In this document: in pieces, positions 1-11,810 of the stretch | Layout of the letters: each line of letters starts with the position of its first letter | Numbering within the stretch: position 1 is the stretch's first letter | The notes under the pieces: generated by a model | What the model saw: the letters and a program-made list of their open reading frames with translations, nothing else | Databases searched by the model: none | Told to the model about the DNA's origin: nothing | Source of the DNA: Warburgia ugandensis | Taxonomy: Eukaryota; Streptophyta; Magnoliopsida; Canellales; Canellaceae | Assembly: GCA_035236585.1 (NCBI GenBank) | Contig: CP141136.1 | Coordinates: forward strand, 25,521,426 to 25,585,425 | DNA: 64,000 nucleotides | Reading direction: 5' to 3' | Position numbers and translations under genes: made by a program

Positions 1-2
1 GT

Positions 3-62
3 AAGGCTGCCGAAGAGTCGATGAGGATGGTGGTTTACTGGAGTTGCTGGGGACCCAACTGA
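3..62 (+). CDS. Wound-induced protein (DUF3774) gene, 3' end only
   Basis: The window opens inside the last 20 codons of a gene, which read to a stop at 60-62. The peptide ends MVVYWSCWGPN, and the tail ESL(R)xVMYLSCWGPN is the signature of the plant wound-responsive DUF3774 family (PF12609), whose members are about 80-95 residues long and of unknown biochemical role. A complete paralogue with the same ending lies 3.4 kb downstream on the same strand, so this is probably one member of a tandem array. The start, the promoter and any intron lie outside the window. The family call is firm; whether the gene is intact cannot be judged. Confidence 0.8.
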   Translation, partial: KAAEESMRMVVYWSCWGPN

Positions 63-3000
63 AGTAGGAATTACGTATCGTGAGACATGTTCATACCTTG
101 AGTCCACGGGCGGCATCAAGAGAAACTATTACAGTTTCGTGATCAGCCTATATAACCTTGCTCCGTGTTGCTGTGATTCAGAGATCTATCTCTTCGAATA
201 TGTTCTTAGAATTTGATGAAGATTTTAATCTTTTCGATGTACAGATCTGATAGCCTAAATGGGCCAAAATGAGCCTAATGATGTACACATTACTCACAAC
301 TAATTGAGTTCCTGGTCTTTCCCCGAAAGATCTCTTGTTTGACATCAAGTTTTGATATTAAAGGCCGAGGTCTTTGCTTCTAAAGGCTCTCCAATTCTGG
401 TTATTCACTTCGTATTGCCTGCGCGTCCAGATACGGCTATAGAAAGATCAAACCTAATTCATGTGGAAGCATTTTGGTGAAATCACTCTAGGACTTTTTG
501 TTTGAAGTTACCATCTTGGCTACTCAAATCCATTGTTGCACTCAGATGGAAGAGGAAATACTAATTCGGATTCCATAATTCACCAACTTAACCACACTTT
601 GACCATATCAAGTTATAAACTCAAAATTTTAATCAATACTAGTTGGATCACCGATGATTCAGCACACAGTCTTGCCAAGATCCTCGTTATCGTGACTTTG
701 TAAGGCCCAGTGGATGTGCCACGCAGCAGTGTAAATCATTTGTGATCGATGAAAATCGTAGTTCAACTTTGTCTATGCTTTCCGAATTGACTCGAATGTT
801 TAATTATGATCCAGCTGCATTGTGAAAGACATGCTGAACGATTAGGTTTGTTGATTTGGCTGAACGCTTACAGTTTGCTTTGTTGGTGTTAATCTGTCAA
901 GGTTAAATGATCTTAACCCCTTGATAGAAGATTATTTCTTTAAAACTTGAGGAGCCAGAGCAAAACTCATGCGATTTAGCTCGTCTTGGTGGCAAACTGG
1001 ATTGACTCGTAGACTTGCTCGCTTCATGGCAAAACATCTATATACATCGGACACATCAAGATCTCCGAATCACTCCTTTTTTGTACAAGCCAAGAATTAC
1101 AGAACAAAATACTCACCCAGTCCTAAATCTAATCCTCAACCTGTCTGCGACCAACTTGGCAGATGTTTGTTGGATGTCTACATAACAATCTGAGACTGAT
1201 ATGGTAAATAGAGTGAGTACCTCTTTGATTTGATCCCAATTAGAAATGCTACTGAACCTGTGTCTAGTCACCACCTATGCATCTACTGCCTTCGAGTTCA
1301 CTCAGCTCGAAGTATTTTCGAGTTTTTAAATCGGAGGGTGAGGTCTCATTAAACCAAAATTGTCCGCTGGTAATGACTATTGATCAAATGAGCCAAGGGA
1401 TGACCCCAAGCTTGTCCATTGATCATTCTACATGGACCATCCACCCCAAATTTGTTTTCCTTTGTCATGGGTAGGCCATCAGCATGCAGCGGCGGGATCA
1501 ACAGTTCATCTCACATGGAGAAACCACATTGGCTAATCCTGTAGGCAAAGTTAGCCAACAGTCGTTGATATTGCCAACTTTAACCGCCATCCCTACTCAC
1601 CGTCCGCAACTCCCAGCAACAATTGAACAAGCGTTACACATGTAAAGGCTACCAAGCTGCCACCATGAGCACTTCCCTGGAAGAACTTCTCCCCTGGGAG
1701 TGCCACTAGTCGTTTCTGACAGATAATTGTCTAAGAAAAGGAAATCGCAAAAGCAGGCGACAAAATGTAAGCGCGGTCATCAATAAAACAGCCTTGAAAT
1801 GGACGACACAGGGCCTGTTTGGAGCCCATTGGTTGCATGGATGAGTCATGGAATTGGTTCAAGATAAGGTCACCACGCGGTGCTTGCCCCCCTTAACAGT
1901 ACAAAAACTGCAAAATAGCTAAAATACTTGGCAAAGCCAACATCTTGGAAGATACTTTGTTTGTCCGTTTTATCGTGAGTACACTTGAAACTTTAAAGAG
2001 ATTCATCTCACAGCCATCTTTATTTTAAGGGCAAGAAAGAGGACGAGTTTTGCATGATTCTCCATCCAAATTGTTGATCTTTTGAGCCACATTTGTAGAA
2101 GGGCTGCACCTAAGAATATTGTACATGAGATGATTCTCGCCTTCCATTTGGGATTCAGCCTAAAAAACTTAAGGTGATAGGAAAGATCTTAAGATTTGAA
2201 CAAAACTCTATTAGCATGCTGGATTAAGCTTTAAGGTTAAATGACAATCCAGCAAAGATGACTGTCTTGACTTTAGGAATTTCTAAATGAACAATTTTCT
2301 TATCAAAATTATGGTTAGGATCACCCAACGGAGGACTTGGAGGCTCATTTAGTATGTGAACCGAAACATGGAGAATGTAAGGGCCCGCCTTGACAGAATA
2401 TAAAGAAACTAATGAGAGGCAGTTAAGAAATTGGTTGTGGCAAGGCCATCTAATAAAATAACAAATAAATTTCTAAGAAACCATATTTTCTACTAAATCA
2501 TTCACCGAGAAAGCAAAAGTCACTATGTCTCTGTCAAAGGGGAATAACGAACAGTTTGAATCATGTTCGATGCCAACCCCTACCAACTAGTTGTTATGTC
2601 TTGCATATCTCCTTTATCCTCAACACGCTATGGTGCCCCGAGGTGGGCAGGAGCTAGCCGAGTTTGTATCCCTACAGAGCAACTGCAGTGTTTGGATCTA
2701 TTATGTCCACTAGGCAATTTAGTGGATTCCAACCATAACACAAGGATTGCAAAACTTTGCTCTAACCAGCAGAACAACTAGAATAATGGGACTGTAACAT
2801 ACAAAAGAGGATCCACAACGCAAATCACTTGCCCACACTCTGACTAAGTTTAAGGAGATGTTCAATTATCTACGACTAACTGTGCTAGACATTTGCTAGC
2901 CCACAGCGAGTTATTTTGCTAAAAACTTCCAATTGATTTTTAAGATGAAATAGAATGGATCAACAACTTGATATTGTACAAGTAACAGTTCTGCTTCTCC

Positions 3001-3340
3001 AGTTTTGACTAAGAAAAAAAATGCATGGACTTCATTGTTGGTGGATCAAAAGCACTAGTAATTAGATCCTTATTCTCCGGCAATTAGTGGAAAGAGAACT
3101 CAAGGAAGACAACCTAGCTGCCGAGATTTCTCCGCATATATCTCTTGGAAGCCAAGATCCTTAAATATCGAGAGAGAGTATAACCAAGTCCGAGAAATAG
3201 CAGAAAACGATGTTTTTGTCCACTTCTTGCACGTCTAGACAAAACTCCATAAGCGTCGACCCTCCGGATATGGACAGCAAAACCACAAACCAGCATCTCC
3301 AAAACCACTTCCCACAAAACTACTTGCCACCTTCTCTCTC
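63..3340. other. Intergenic spacer, no gene recognised
   Basis: This lies between the two wound-induced genes. Short open frames occur but none shows a recognisable domain or biased composition, and I see no RNA gene, SINE or LTR end. Confidence 0.5.
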
Positions 3341-3350
3341 CATCCAGTCT

Positions 3351-3360
3351 CTCTAAATAT
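3351..3360 (+). promoter_or_regulatory. Probable TATA box of the wound-induced gene
   Basis: CTCTAAATAT sits about 92 bases before the ATG at 3452, after a pyrimidine-rich stretch. It implies a 5' UTR of about 60 bases. Inferred from position and composition only. Confidence 0.45.
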
Positions 3361-3451
3361 CCCCGTTCCTGTCCTCCTCACTCCAGCTACGTAGATAAAC
3401 GAAGAATCAAACAAGAATCCAGTTCCGGAATCTTAGAATCCAACTCAGAAC

Positions 3452-3703
3452 ATGAGTTACATGTGCAGAATTTGGATGGCAACCAGTTTCTCCATTGTTC
3501 AGGACCACACTGATGAGGGATACAAGTGGATCTCTGGTTTGAAGTCCCTGCAGCAGCAAAAGAGCAGGTTTTCGGCTACTTTCAGGCCGCTTTCCGGCGT
3601 GTCGAAGTTGGGTCAGTTTCTTGGGAGTGGAGATGAGAAGAGGAAACTGGCTGAGGAGTCGCTTCAGAAGGTCATGTATTGGAGTTGCTGGGGCCAGAGT
3701 TAG
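3452..3703 (+). CDS. Wound-induced protein, DUF3774 family
   Basis: A single-exon gene of 83 residues, the usual length for plant wound-responsive DUF3774 proteins. The N-terminus (MSYMCRIWMATSFSIVQ) is a short hydrophobic segment. It is followed by DEGYKWISGLKSLQQQKSR, which matches the family's KW.SGLKSL block, then a variable basic middle, then the hallmark ending EESLQKVMYWSCWGQS. The start is the only ATG giving this block order and has a plausible TATA box upstream. Members are induced by wounding, hypoxia or pathogens in several plants, and their molecular function is unknown. It sits in tandem with the gene whose 3' end opens the window, and a decayed relative lies near 28.7 kb. The reading frame is intact. 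Confidence 0.85.
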   Translation: MSYMCRIWMATSFSIVQDHTDEGYKWISGLKSLQQQKSRFSATFRPLSGVSKLGQFLGSGDEKRKLAEESLQKVMYWSCWGQS

Positions 3704-5695
3704 GATTAGTCGAGATGAGGAAAATGATGTAACGGCTGTAAATTGAAGGATACGAGTAGCTGAAATGATCGAACGGCTGTAAATTTGATGGATGTTTTAT
3801 TTGGTTTGGATATGTGAAAATCGGAGTAGGCATGGAGGAGACGGTCTGTTCTTTATGGGCTTTGATGATCAGATGTTGCAAGATTCCGGTAGGGAAGACC
3901 TGTCGGGATCTGACATTCTGTGGTGAAATGGATCTTTGACACGTTTGCGTTTGTTGGGTCGTGAAAGAAGAGGAGTGGTTGTGGAATTGAATTTTTGAGG
4001 AGGAAGAAGGAGATGGATTGAATTGTAAAGAGACCCGCTTGTTGGGTGTGTTTTTGTAAATGGAGCTTTCTGTAATTATTTTTCCAAGAATATAAAATAT
4101 GTGATCACATCTCTGATTTCTCTGTTCCTGTGGGTCTGATTAATAGTTTTGCTAACAATTCTGCATAGATTTGGCTTGATTGGAATTGGGTAAGATCAGG
4201 ATAACAATCAGAAGAAATGAGTTGCGATTTTCAGTTGTGCGTTAGAATTGAATCATAGTGCCTGTGTAGTTTATTTCTGGCTGCTGGGTGTGGAGTTTGG
4301 GTTAAATTATTGGATGCTTATGGAGGTCTGAATTGGTTTTCAGCAGGTCTGGATGTGGAGTATGACTTTAGGCACTGTAACAATCTAGGCGTATCCATGC
4401 CCAGAATCAAATTCCAGGGTTTTGGGGAGAAATTCTATGAGATCTGTTCTAGAACTGTGATTGAGAACAAGAGCAACAAATGAGATGTCAATTCACTAGT
4501 GTCCTCAAGTTTTTCTTCTGAGGATTCCTTTCAATGGGAGTGATCCTAAGTCTTGGGTTAGGAATTGAATTCGTAGTGTCTGAATGTAGTTGATTGCTGG
4601 CTGCTGGGTGTAGAATTTGGATTCGTTTATTGGATGCTTACGGGGGTCTGAATTGATTTCCAGTAGGTCTAGCCATATCCTTGCCCAGAATCAAATTCCG
4701 GGGTTCTTGGGAGAAATAACATTAGATCTGAGAAGATGTACGATTGAGATATCAATTCACAAGTATCGCCAAAGATTGGATCTTATGAGAATTCTTTTCC
4801 ATGTTCTTTAGCTTCAGGGATGGGGTCTCAAAGTAGACTTTTAACCAGCTTACTGGCTCGTAGTCCTTTGTTTTTGACTTGGCACTACACCAATTCCCCA
4901 CTCAGGGCAATTGTGATCCTTTAGTCACCAATTTTCTTCAATCTCTCTCAGGTTCTTTAGCCTCTGCACGTGCCTAGTAAGATCTCAAACTCGTGACTCA
5001 ACTCAGGAAAACTCGTATAGAGTTGTGCAATTCGGCTGCAAATCGAGTTGCATTATTAAAAGAAAAAAAGGTGAAAAACAAAAGAGCAAAAACAAAGTGC
5101 AAGTTAATTTTGAACGCAAAAACTCCCAAGCAGCAATACAGCCTCCCAGCCATCTCTTCTACAAGTCATTTTCGTATATAATGTGAAAATGTGCAATATA
5201 AATAGAAATTAATAAAATTTTATTCAGAATCTTGCTCTGGGTACTTTGTACGTCACGCAAAGAGTGCTTTCAAATTGACTTACCAAGTCTAGTCGATTTT
5301 TTGAGTTTTTAAACTTTGATCCTAATAGCCTGCTTTGGCATTTTCATTGCAGATAAAAAGAATGTCTTGATAGACACCTTCACCATCTAGACGACAGCAA
5401 CAGGGATTGAAGGTTTAAACTAATCTTCTTTTTTTAATTGGGAATAATTATGAAGCAAGCTACCCAAAAGTATGCCCTAATCCTTAAATTTACTTGAAAG
5501 CTTTTAAATAAGAGAAAATTTACTCCTCAATCCTCTGATCAAGCATAACAAGGAGAAGCCCTGTGATGCCTGCGATCAAGTGCACTGGACGACTATCAGC
5601 TTGCTTTAAGTTCTTAATTGTGAGATTCCGTGGGCTAAGGCATAATTAGTACAGAGAAGTCACCACGAGATATGTATGAGTGCACGTGTGGTGTT
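3704..5695. other. 3' flank and spacer with a tandem duplication
   Basis: No gene recognised. The stretch holds the 3' UTR of the wound-induced gene and the roughly 320-base duplication listed separately. Confidence 0.5.
4240..4815. repeat. Two-copy tandem duplication, period about 320 bases
   Basis: The block around GGCTGCTGGGTGTGGAGTTTG (from 4279) recurs at about 4599 as GGCTGCTGGGTGTAGAATTTG. The following text also recurs (TTATTGGATGCTTA, GTCTGAATTG, GCCCAGAATCAAATTCC). The copies differ at many sites and by small gaps, so the duplication is old. Confidence 0.7.
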
Positions 5696-5866
5696 CTTAA
5701 TTAATTCCAAAAGCACTCTATCCTTGTCTTAATCTTTCCTTGTAATCTAATTCTTTCCTCTTCAGATCCTAAACAAGCTCTTGAGAACCTAGGATCTAGA
5801 GGGAAAAGGATTTAGATTATACTTAAAGATCAAGATAGGGATTAAATATTTTTGGAATTAAATAAG
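5696..5866. repeat. Foldback element of about 171 bases (MITE-like)
   Basis: The two halves are imperfect reverse complements. The left arm starts CTTAATTAATTCCAAAAG, and the right arm read backwards starts CTTATTTAATTCCAAAAA. Both arms then carry a TAATCTAA block and AGATCCTA near the centre, giving arms of about 75 bases. No transposase is present and I cannot fix a target duplication. A MITE or another hairpin-forming relic would fit. Confidence 0.6.
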
Positions 5867-6015
5867 AATAGATCATTGACAGCCATGTGACTGAGGAGAT
5901 AGGGTCTGGATTATAGACGAGAACAGGCTGATTTACGAAAATCTGAAACTAGTTAAAGTATGGCAGACAAGGAGAATCACGAGAAGTTCTTATGTAGAGG
6001 TAGTTTTAACATCTT

Positions 6016-6232
6016 ACATTTAGGAGATGTCTGAAGGGGAGTCTTGGCACAAAAGTAAAAGTTGTCATCCTATGACTTTGAGGTCATGGGTTCGAGGTGT
6101 GGAATCAGCCTCTTGCAAACTGCAAGGTAAGATTACCTGCTATAGGTCCTTGTGGTCAGTCTCTTCTCCAGACCCTACATAGGCAGGAGCTTCGTACACC
6201 GGAGCTGCCCTTTTTACATTTAGGAGATATCT
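6016..6232 (+). mobile_element. Au SINE with 17-base target duplications
   Basis: A tRNA-derived SINE body lies at 6036-6215. It begins GGGGAGTCTTGGCACAA (A box), has a B box TCATGGGTTCGAGGTG, and ends ...GGAGCTGCCCTTTTT, as plant Au SINEs do. It is flanked by ACATTTAGGAGATGTCT (6016-6032) and ACATTTAGGAGATATCT (6216-6232), which match at 16 of 17 bases. The good target duplication suggests a moderately recent insertion. Confidence 0.85.
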
Positions 6233-6662
6233 CCCCCTTAAAAACTCGACTCTGGTCTAAAGTCAGGCAAGTGGAGTTAAAGTCACAGGTGGATGACTTT
6301 TCCCCATATGTTTTTGTGTCTTCTTGGGTAGGCAAGCGGGTTTTTACATTTTATGATAACCATAAATCAACGAGTAACTAGAACCCATCTAGCACTGGAA
6401 AGACCCTCCTTGTAGTACTACTTATCTGTGACTTTGAAGTACTCTGACGGAATCCTTAATAATACATTTTCGTTTTGTATGTCTATTTAACTGATCAAGA
6501 AGTTGGCTAGGATGTTGTCGTGGTGTGGGAGACCTTTGGTTCAAATCTCAACCCATCAGCAAGTCAATTTGAGTGACTCAATTTATTACCGAGTAGCTTT
6601 GATGAGTTTTCTGATCAGAATCGCGAGTTTTAGAGCCGTATCTGACTCACCTTTAGAAAGAT

Positions 6663-6786
6663 CTGAACCATTCACAATTTATTTGCATCCTAAATGAGTT
6701 AATGCACCAAACATCTATCCATATCTCTCTAATAGACTTTTGCTGCAGAGCTCACCTAAGATGCAAATAAGATTGTGAATGGTTCA
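6663..6786. repeat. Small foldback element
   Basis: CTGAACCATTCACAAT followed by TTATTTGCATC is mirrored as the reverse complement at about 6751-6786 (GATGCAAATAAG, ATTGTGAATGGTTCAG). The arms are about 35 bases with a loop of about 50. It may be a MITE remnant. Confidence 0.55.
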
Positions 6787-6789
6787 GGG

Positions 6790-8530
6790 TAATTTACAAC
6801 TCTAACTGGCTCACAGTTTGGGGCGATTTGAACCATTCGGAATCCTGTTGAATTCTGCGTGCAGATATCAGATGCCTAATATATACACTCCACATCTTTT
6901 AGTGGTCCTAGTTTTTGTGAGGATCGATTCAGTCACACACGCAATAGGAGACAAGAAGTTTACGTAGTTTGGCTAAACTCGGCATACATACACTAGAGAG
7001 GTGGATTTCACTATCATCTGATTAGATTACATGAGTGAAGAGAGGGAGGCTCAAAGCCTCCTCCAATTCTTTCAACATTCAAACTCTCACTCGCTCACTC
7101 ATGCACCATAACCTAACACACACACACACATATATAATTCTCACAGACATGGGTATAGATCCATAGATCACACGCAGGTACACCCAATAGTTTTCCTGTG
7201 AATAGTTCTTCCTCACTCTTGTTTAACGTTCTGCATGATGGCAAACATCACAAGAGGAAGGCCGTCGTTTTAAAAGAAAAGAAAAACAAAGAGGGGAACC
7301 AGGTACGAGTGGCGATAATAATTGAGTCCTGCAGTTAGATATCCTTCTCAAATGATTCTCATCAAACCCCATTTAGTATCTTTGCAGGTAAGTGATTAGG
7401 AGCACCCAAAGTTTAACATCTTCCAACTAAACTGGGACGCCATTTGGTAGTCCAACTTTTACTTTTCTTGTACCGGTGGTGTTCCTTCTTTCAGCATCCC
7501 AAAAAGTAGTGACTACAAAATGAATAACCTTACCACTTACATCAATCAGTTAAGGCATAAGACTTTAACCTTTTACTTTGCAAGCATTCGACAGAATGGT
7601 GTGGCTTTGTAGGAGGGTTCCAGAATTATCATAAATGTGACCTTCGGAGTTGGATGGACAAACACGGCATCGTGCTCAAAGAAAGCAAGATCTCGAGGAC
7701 AAACTCTATTATTGAGAGTTCCGGAGACAAACAACCTGCCCTGCAACTTTGGCTTTGCACGTCGAAAGTAACAAAAACTATTCGGCTAAGAAGTAATTTC
7801 CGAGAGGACTTTGCTTTTGACATACAAAAGTGGGGTGAGAAAGTGCAGACAGAGAAGCTGCGTACGTCTTTCTGTGTATGTCAATTACATACATAGACGC
7901 ACAGGTTTTGAGAGCATGTCTCACGCACAAGGAGAGGAGATTTTTTTATCATGACTGTTTGTATATTTTTTATTTTTATATATTTTTAGCAATCCAAGTC
8001 ATTCATCTAATTTTAAATATCTTTTTGTGCCCTTACATATAAAAAAAATCTCTTCAAAATAAATGATTTTGAGCATTTCATCATCTATTTTACAATCCTA
8101 AAAGGGAGAATAAGTATATGATAATGGAAACACCCAATAAATGATATTTTTTATGTAGGGCATCTAGCATAATCTGAATCAAATGAATAACTTCGATCGC
8201 TGAAAAGACAAGCAATGTGTCCAACTAACATTTTTTTCCAGGGGCAAGCCAAGGCAAGCTTTCCATGTTAGAAATGCCTCAATGAGATGAAGGAATTGCG
8301 TAGCTGAAAAATACAAGCAGTAGGCCCAGTTGGCATTATTTTTTATTCCAATAAAAAAGCATGACAAGCTTCACATGATCTCATAATAAAACAATCTCGA
8401 GAGCCATGCATTTATTGTACGTACAATGAGAAAGACATAGGTAGTAGGTAAGCTAGCAAGAGCGGAGCTCTCTTATTTATGATGATGATAGCAAATTGAA
8501 TTCAACCAATGAAGCAGCCCACATGTGTTC
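6790..8530. other. Spacer downstream of the protease gene
   Basis: No gene recognised. It has a short CA/TA microsatellite near 7110-7135, AT-rich DNA at 7940-8060, and a weak two-copy duplication at about 8180-8370 (period near 107 bases). Confidence 0.5.
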
Positions 8531-9217
8531 TCAAGTCCTGTTCTGTGACTTATAATCATTCCACAGTTGATCGACCGTCTTACCTAGCAGTTCCTGAAAG
8601 AAGTTGACACTCCAATCAGTCTTCAGCTTACGATTGAGTTCTGCCACGAAACCCTTCTTGAGACTCTCGCAGTAGTCCATGAAGCGAGCAGTCACAGCAT
8701 AACCCTCATCCCACTTGCTCCCTTCACCCGGTTTCGGCCAATTGGATGGGGCCAATCCGGCTTTCAACCTCACAAAATCCGCTATACCTTCGATCAATTC
8801 TCTGGGAGCCTTTCCACTGCCATCCCACTGCCATACATGGGCCATCTCATGATAGAGGATCCCAGTGATGTCCATCCGTACAGAACCTTTGTAATCTGCG
8901 ATATAATTGGCACTCACACTGATCACATCGTTGCTCACATAAGCAAGCGCCCCATCCCTTGCGTCGACGTTCATGATAACATGTTGCACATTCTTCTTAT
9001 CCGCTTCGGCAGCGGCCTGCTCGAAGGTTTGCAGAATGAACAATGAAGCAGTTTGGAGGATGTTCTTGCAATATGCGGCCCCTATCTCGCTCTCAAATCG
9101 GTTGCCACCGGGAGTGCCGCTCGCTTTGTTAGTGACATCGTATGTGACGGCCTGGATTCCTTGGGCAGCAGCCAAGGCCAAGAGACTAGAGAGCAGAACC
9201 ACTGATAGACGATCCAT
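8531..9217 (-). CDS. Basic secretory protease (plant BSP, PF04450)
   Basis: An intronless gene of 228 residues, the normal length for plant basic secretory proteins (tobacco NtPRp27 type). Residues 1-19 form a signal peptide (MDRLSVVLLSSLLALAAAQ), so the product is probably secreted to the apoplast. The zinc-metallopeptidase motif HEMAHVWQW lies at residues 123-131, with His123, Glu124 and His127 as metal ligands and catalytic base. The conserved LIEGIADFVRLKAG block follows at 141-154 and probably supplies a third ligand. NYIADY and the tail LWNDYK are also typical. Family members accumulate during pathogen attack and wounding and have a proposed defence role. A TATA box lies just upstream. 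The frame is intact and the gene is probably functional. Confidence 0.92.
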   Translation of the reverse strand: MDRLSVVLLSSLLALAAAQGIQAVTYDVTNKASGTPGGNRFESEIGAAYCKNILQTASLFILQTFEQAAAEADKKNVQHVIMNVDARDGALAYVSNDVISVSANYIADYKGSVRMDITGILYHEMAHVWQWDGSGKAPRELIEGIADFVRLKAGLAPSNWPKPGEGSKWDEGYAVTARFMDYCESLKKGFVAELNRKLKTDWSVNFFQELLGKTVDQLWNDYKSQNRT

Positions 9218-9256
9218 CTCTTCTTATTTTGCCTCAATGGAGCTTGCGAGCATTTC

Positions 9257-9265
9257 TTTAAATAG
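9257..9265 (-). promoter_or_regulatory. TATA box of the basic secretory protease gene
   Basis: On the minus strand this reads CTATTTAAA, about 40-48 bases before the start codon. That implies a short leader of roughly 10-20 bases. Confidence 0.6.
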
Positions 9266-10001
9266 AGGGAGGAACATGAACGCTACTGAATTTCATACCA
9301 GAAAGTTTAATTTCTATGGTCATTAACTTTTGGAGACATGCCTGCATTTTGAAAAGTATCAAGAAGAATTCGGACTTGACTTGCTTGGAATGGACTATTA
9401 CATGGAGATATCCAAACCGTTCATCTTCGATCTAGATCTTGTATTAGACAGGCTATAAGTGACATTTGCCGTGTCTTTGGGGTTTGAGGAATGCCGTGTC
9501 AAGTTGTCTAGCCCGATGAATTGGAAAAGGAAGAGTCATTGTCGCGCTCCTATGTGACAAATCCTTTTGGGCCCTATATTTGCAACGTGACAATATTGGA
9601 TCCATTTAAGTGACTGCTGATCACAACTATCGATAAGCTTAAAGCTTTGGCTGAAAGCCAAGACCAAAGATGATAGGATTGAAGAGGTAAATTAAGTAAA
9701 TGGCCAGCCTCCACTACTGTTTTGGCCCCTACATTTGCCACATTATCTAGAGGTCCGCCATCGAAATGTGCAACCTTTGGCCTATAAATCCATGTCAGTG
9801 GCCCAGTAACTCCATCGTAGTACTAAATGGCGTAGGGTGAGACTGAAACAAGTTGGAAACTTCATGAGTTTTCTGAAAAAATGAAAGATCAATATTAAAA
9901 TGAAAAAATTACAAAATTTCAGTGTTTGTATGACAAAACTCCATTTTCAGATACATACCCTTAGATCTCCCTTAGATCTAAGTTGGATTTTTTCATTTCT
10001 A
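9266..10001. other. Promoter-side spacer, no gene recognised
   Basis: This is the 5' flank of the protease gene. No open frame with domain character and no repeat end seen. Confidence 0.45.
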
Positions 10002-10199
10002 TACTTTAAAGGGGAGCCTTGGCACAACGGTAGAGTTGTTGTCATGTGATCTTAAGGTCACGGGTTTAAGGTGTGAAAACAGCCTTTTGCAAGATCAAGG
10101 CTGCGTACTATTGACCCTTGTGGTCCACCCCTTCCCCGAACCTTACATAGTACGAGAGCTTTGTGCATGGGGGCTGCCCTTTTTTTTTTTTACTTTGAA
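10002..10199 (+). mobile_element. Au SINE with target duplications
   Basis: The SINE body lies at 10011-10190. It starts GGGGAGCCTTGGCACAACGG (A box), has a B box GGTCACGGGTTTAAGGTG, and ends GGGGGCTGCCC followed by a T run. The flanks TACTTTAAA (10002-10010) and TACTTTGAA (10191-10199) match at 8 of 9 bases. A and B boxes are well kept. Confidence 0.87.
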
Positions 10200-11334
10200 G
10201 CAAATATGTAAATGCATAGAGAACAGAAAACAGGACTTAAAAGTCCTTCAACCTATTTGGTCACATGCCAATCTTCCCATAGATCCCTAAAATCCAATGC
10301 TTTTCTCCTTATTGAGAATCCAAGGAGGGGCATTAGACTCGTGGATCTAGCAGAAGAACGGAATATTAACCTTGAAACTGGTTTACTGACGAAGTTGAAC
10401 TTTGCTAATTGTGGGAAGACTTGCGCAGAGAATGGCCCGGGAAGATACGAAAATCAACAGTACCGGCCCACATAAAAGATTACGAATTTGAGATGGGTTT
10501 TCTTGGTGGATTATGCTTTGGTTGGCTGAAGTTATTGAGAAATACATAAAGACATGGTATATGGGAAATAACCGATGAATTCCGCAACTTTCTATTCTCC
10601 CTCCGCTACTCACCTCCTTTCTGCTTTCTTTTTCTTCTCCGACTTGGTGTCCACATATTTCCGGCATTGAGCATCCATAAAAGGTTTCAACAAATTACAA
10701 TACAAGGGTACTTTTGTTATCATTGAAAAGATAGGAAAGAGAAAGATTCCCTGCACAAACATGGGGTCATGTTTCTCCTAGAGCGCCTCAATTAAGTATT
10801 AATTTTAGGAAATTAAACTTAAATTTAAAAGATAATTTATCAAAAAAATTTCGATGGTATCAAATTCTCAACTGTTGATCTAGTAAACAATGAAAATTAT
10901 AGATTAGATTCATATCCTTGTAATTCCTTTCTCCAAACTTTTTTCAAATGTTTCTGAGACTTTATGTTCTTTTGCCTTGGCGAGTTACTCTTAAATCCGA
11001 ACTTTGTAACTATACAGTCTATGCTCTACAAAACTTTAAAATGAAAATAAAGGAAAAGAAAAGAAAACAAGAAAAATAGCTGTTCTTTACGTCCCTCACA
11101 CATGGTAAAGTTCAAGGAACACCGGATGAGTCTCAAGGAGATAATCCAAACTCTAAACAGTATTCATTCCAAAATTCTAAAAAGGGACTAAGAACAGAAC
11201 ATCCACCTCACACCCACTTCTTTCATAAGGAAAACAAGAGCAAAGGGAGAGAGAAAGAACGACCGAAAGCCCCATAACCCGAGCCCATCCCTGTACAAAT
11301 AATCGAACGAAATCGAATCCAAGAGCAACGATTC
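10200..11334. other. Spacer including the 3' flank of the DUF1223 gene
   Basis: No gene recognised. The stretch next to 11334 should hold the 3' UTR of the minus-strand DUF1223 gene. Confidence 0.45.
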
Positions 11335-11694
11335 TCAAATACTCTCCGGCAACTGAAAATGCTGGGAGCCGAATGCTTTGAACGAGCTGTTTTGAACGAA
11401 GATGACGACGCCGCATTTGGCGCTGTTGAAGTCTGCCCACAGAGGGAAGTTGACGGATCCCGTAATGGTTTTCTTAGCTGAGATATCCTTGACAGTGCAG
11501 AGTTTTTCCAGTTTCCGAACCACGTAGTCGTTGCTGAGAACGCGTCCTTTGTTCTCTCCCTTGGTGCAGTCCATAACGAGACCGTTCTCGTATAGGGCCA
11601 CCATTATGTCTGCACCATGGCTATCCACCTTTGTCCTCAGGGCTCCTGTGAGAGAGACGTGGAGTGTGTCTGCTGAAGGCCTTTGGAATGTTGC
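11335..11694 (-). CDS. DUF1223 (thioredoxin-fold) protein, exon 2
   Basis: Second and last exon of the gene that starts at 15703. It supplies 119 residues, from ATFQRPSADTLHVSL to the end FQLPESI, followed by a stop. The upstream boundary is a good acceptor on the minus strand (TTTTTCTGCAG before GCAACATTCC) and the phase is 0, matching exon 1. The sequence continues the DUF1223 fold with the LHVSLTGALRTKV strand, ADIMVALYENG, and a basic-acidic linker. Together the exons give 269 residues, about normal for the plant family. The join is inferred from matching phase and splice signals. Confidence 0.82.
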   Translation of the reverse strand, partial: ATFQRPSADTLHVSLTGALRTKVDSHGADIMVALYENGLVMDCTKGENKGRVLSNDYVVRKLEKLCTVKDISAKKTITGSVNFPLWADFNSAKCGVVIFVQNSSFKAFGSQHFQLPESI

Positions 11695-11810
11695 CTGCAG
11701 AAAAATAAAAGTGGAAAATGAAATGATGGTAATCATTGGATCACTCCAATCGTATGGTCTGAACAGCTAAAACTATTAAGTCCTAATTATAGGTGATCCA
11801 CACGATCTGT

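Noticed and set aside
8837-9326. Plus-strand open frames over the protease gene
   Set aside because: They are antisense shadows of the minus-strand basic secretory protease gene.
10030-10110. tRNA genes at A/B box sequences
   Set aside because: They lie in SINE bodies with SINE tails and target duplications, and no cloverleaf with an anticodon arm can be drawn.
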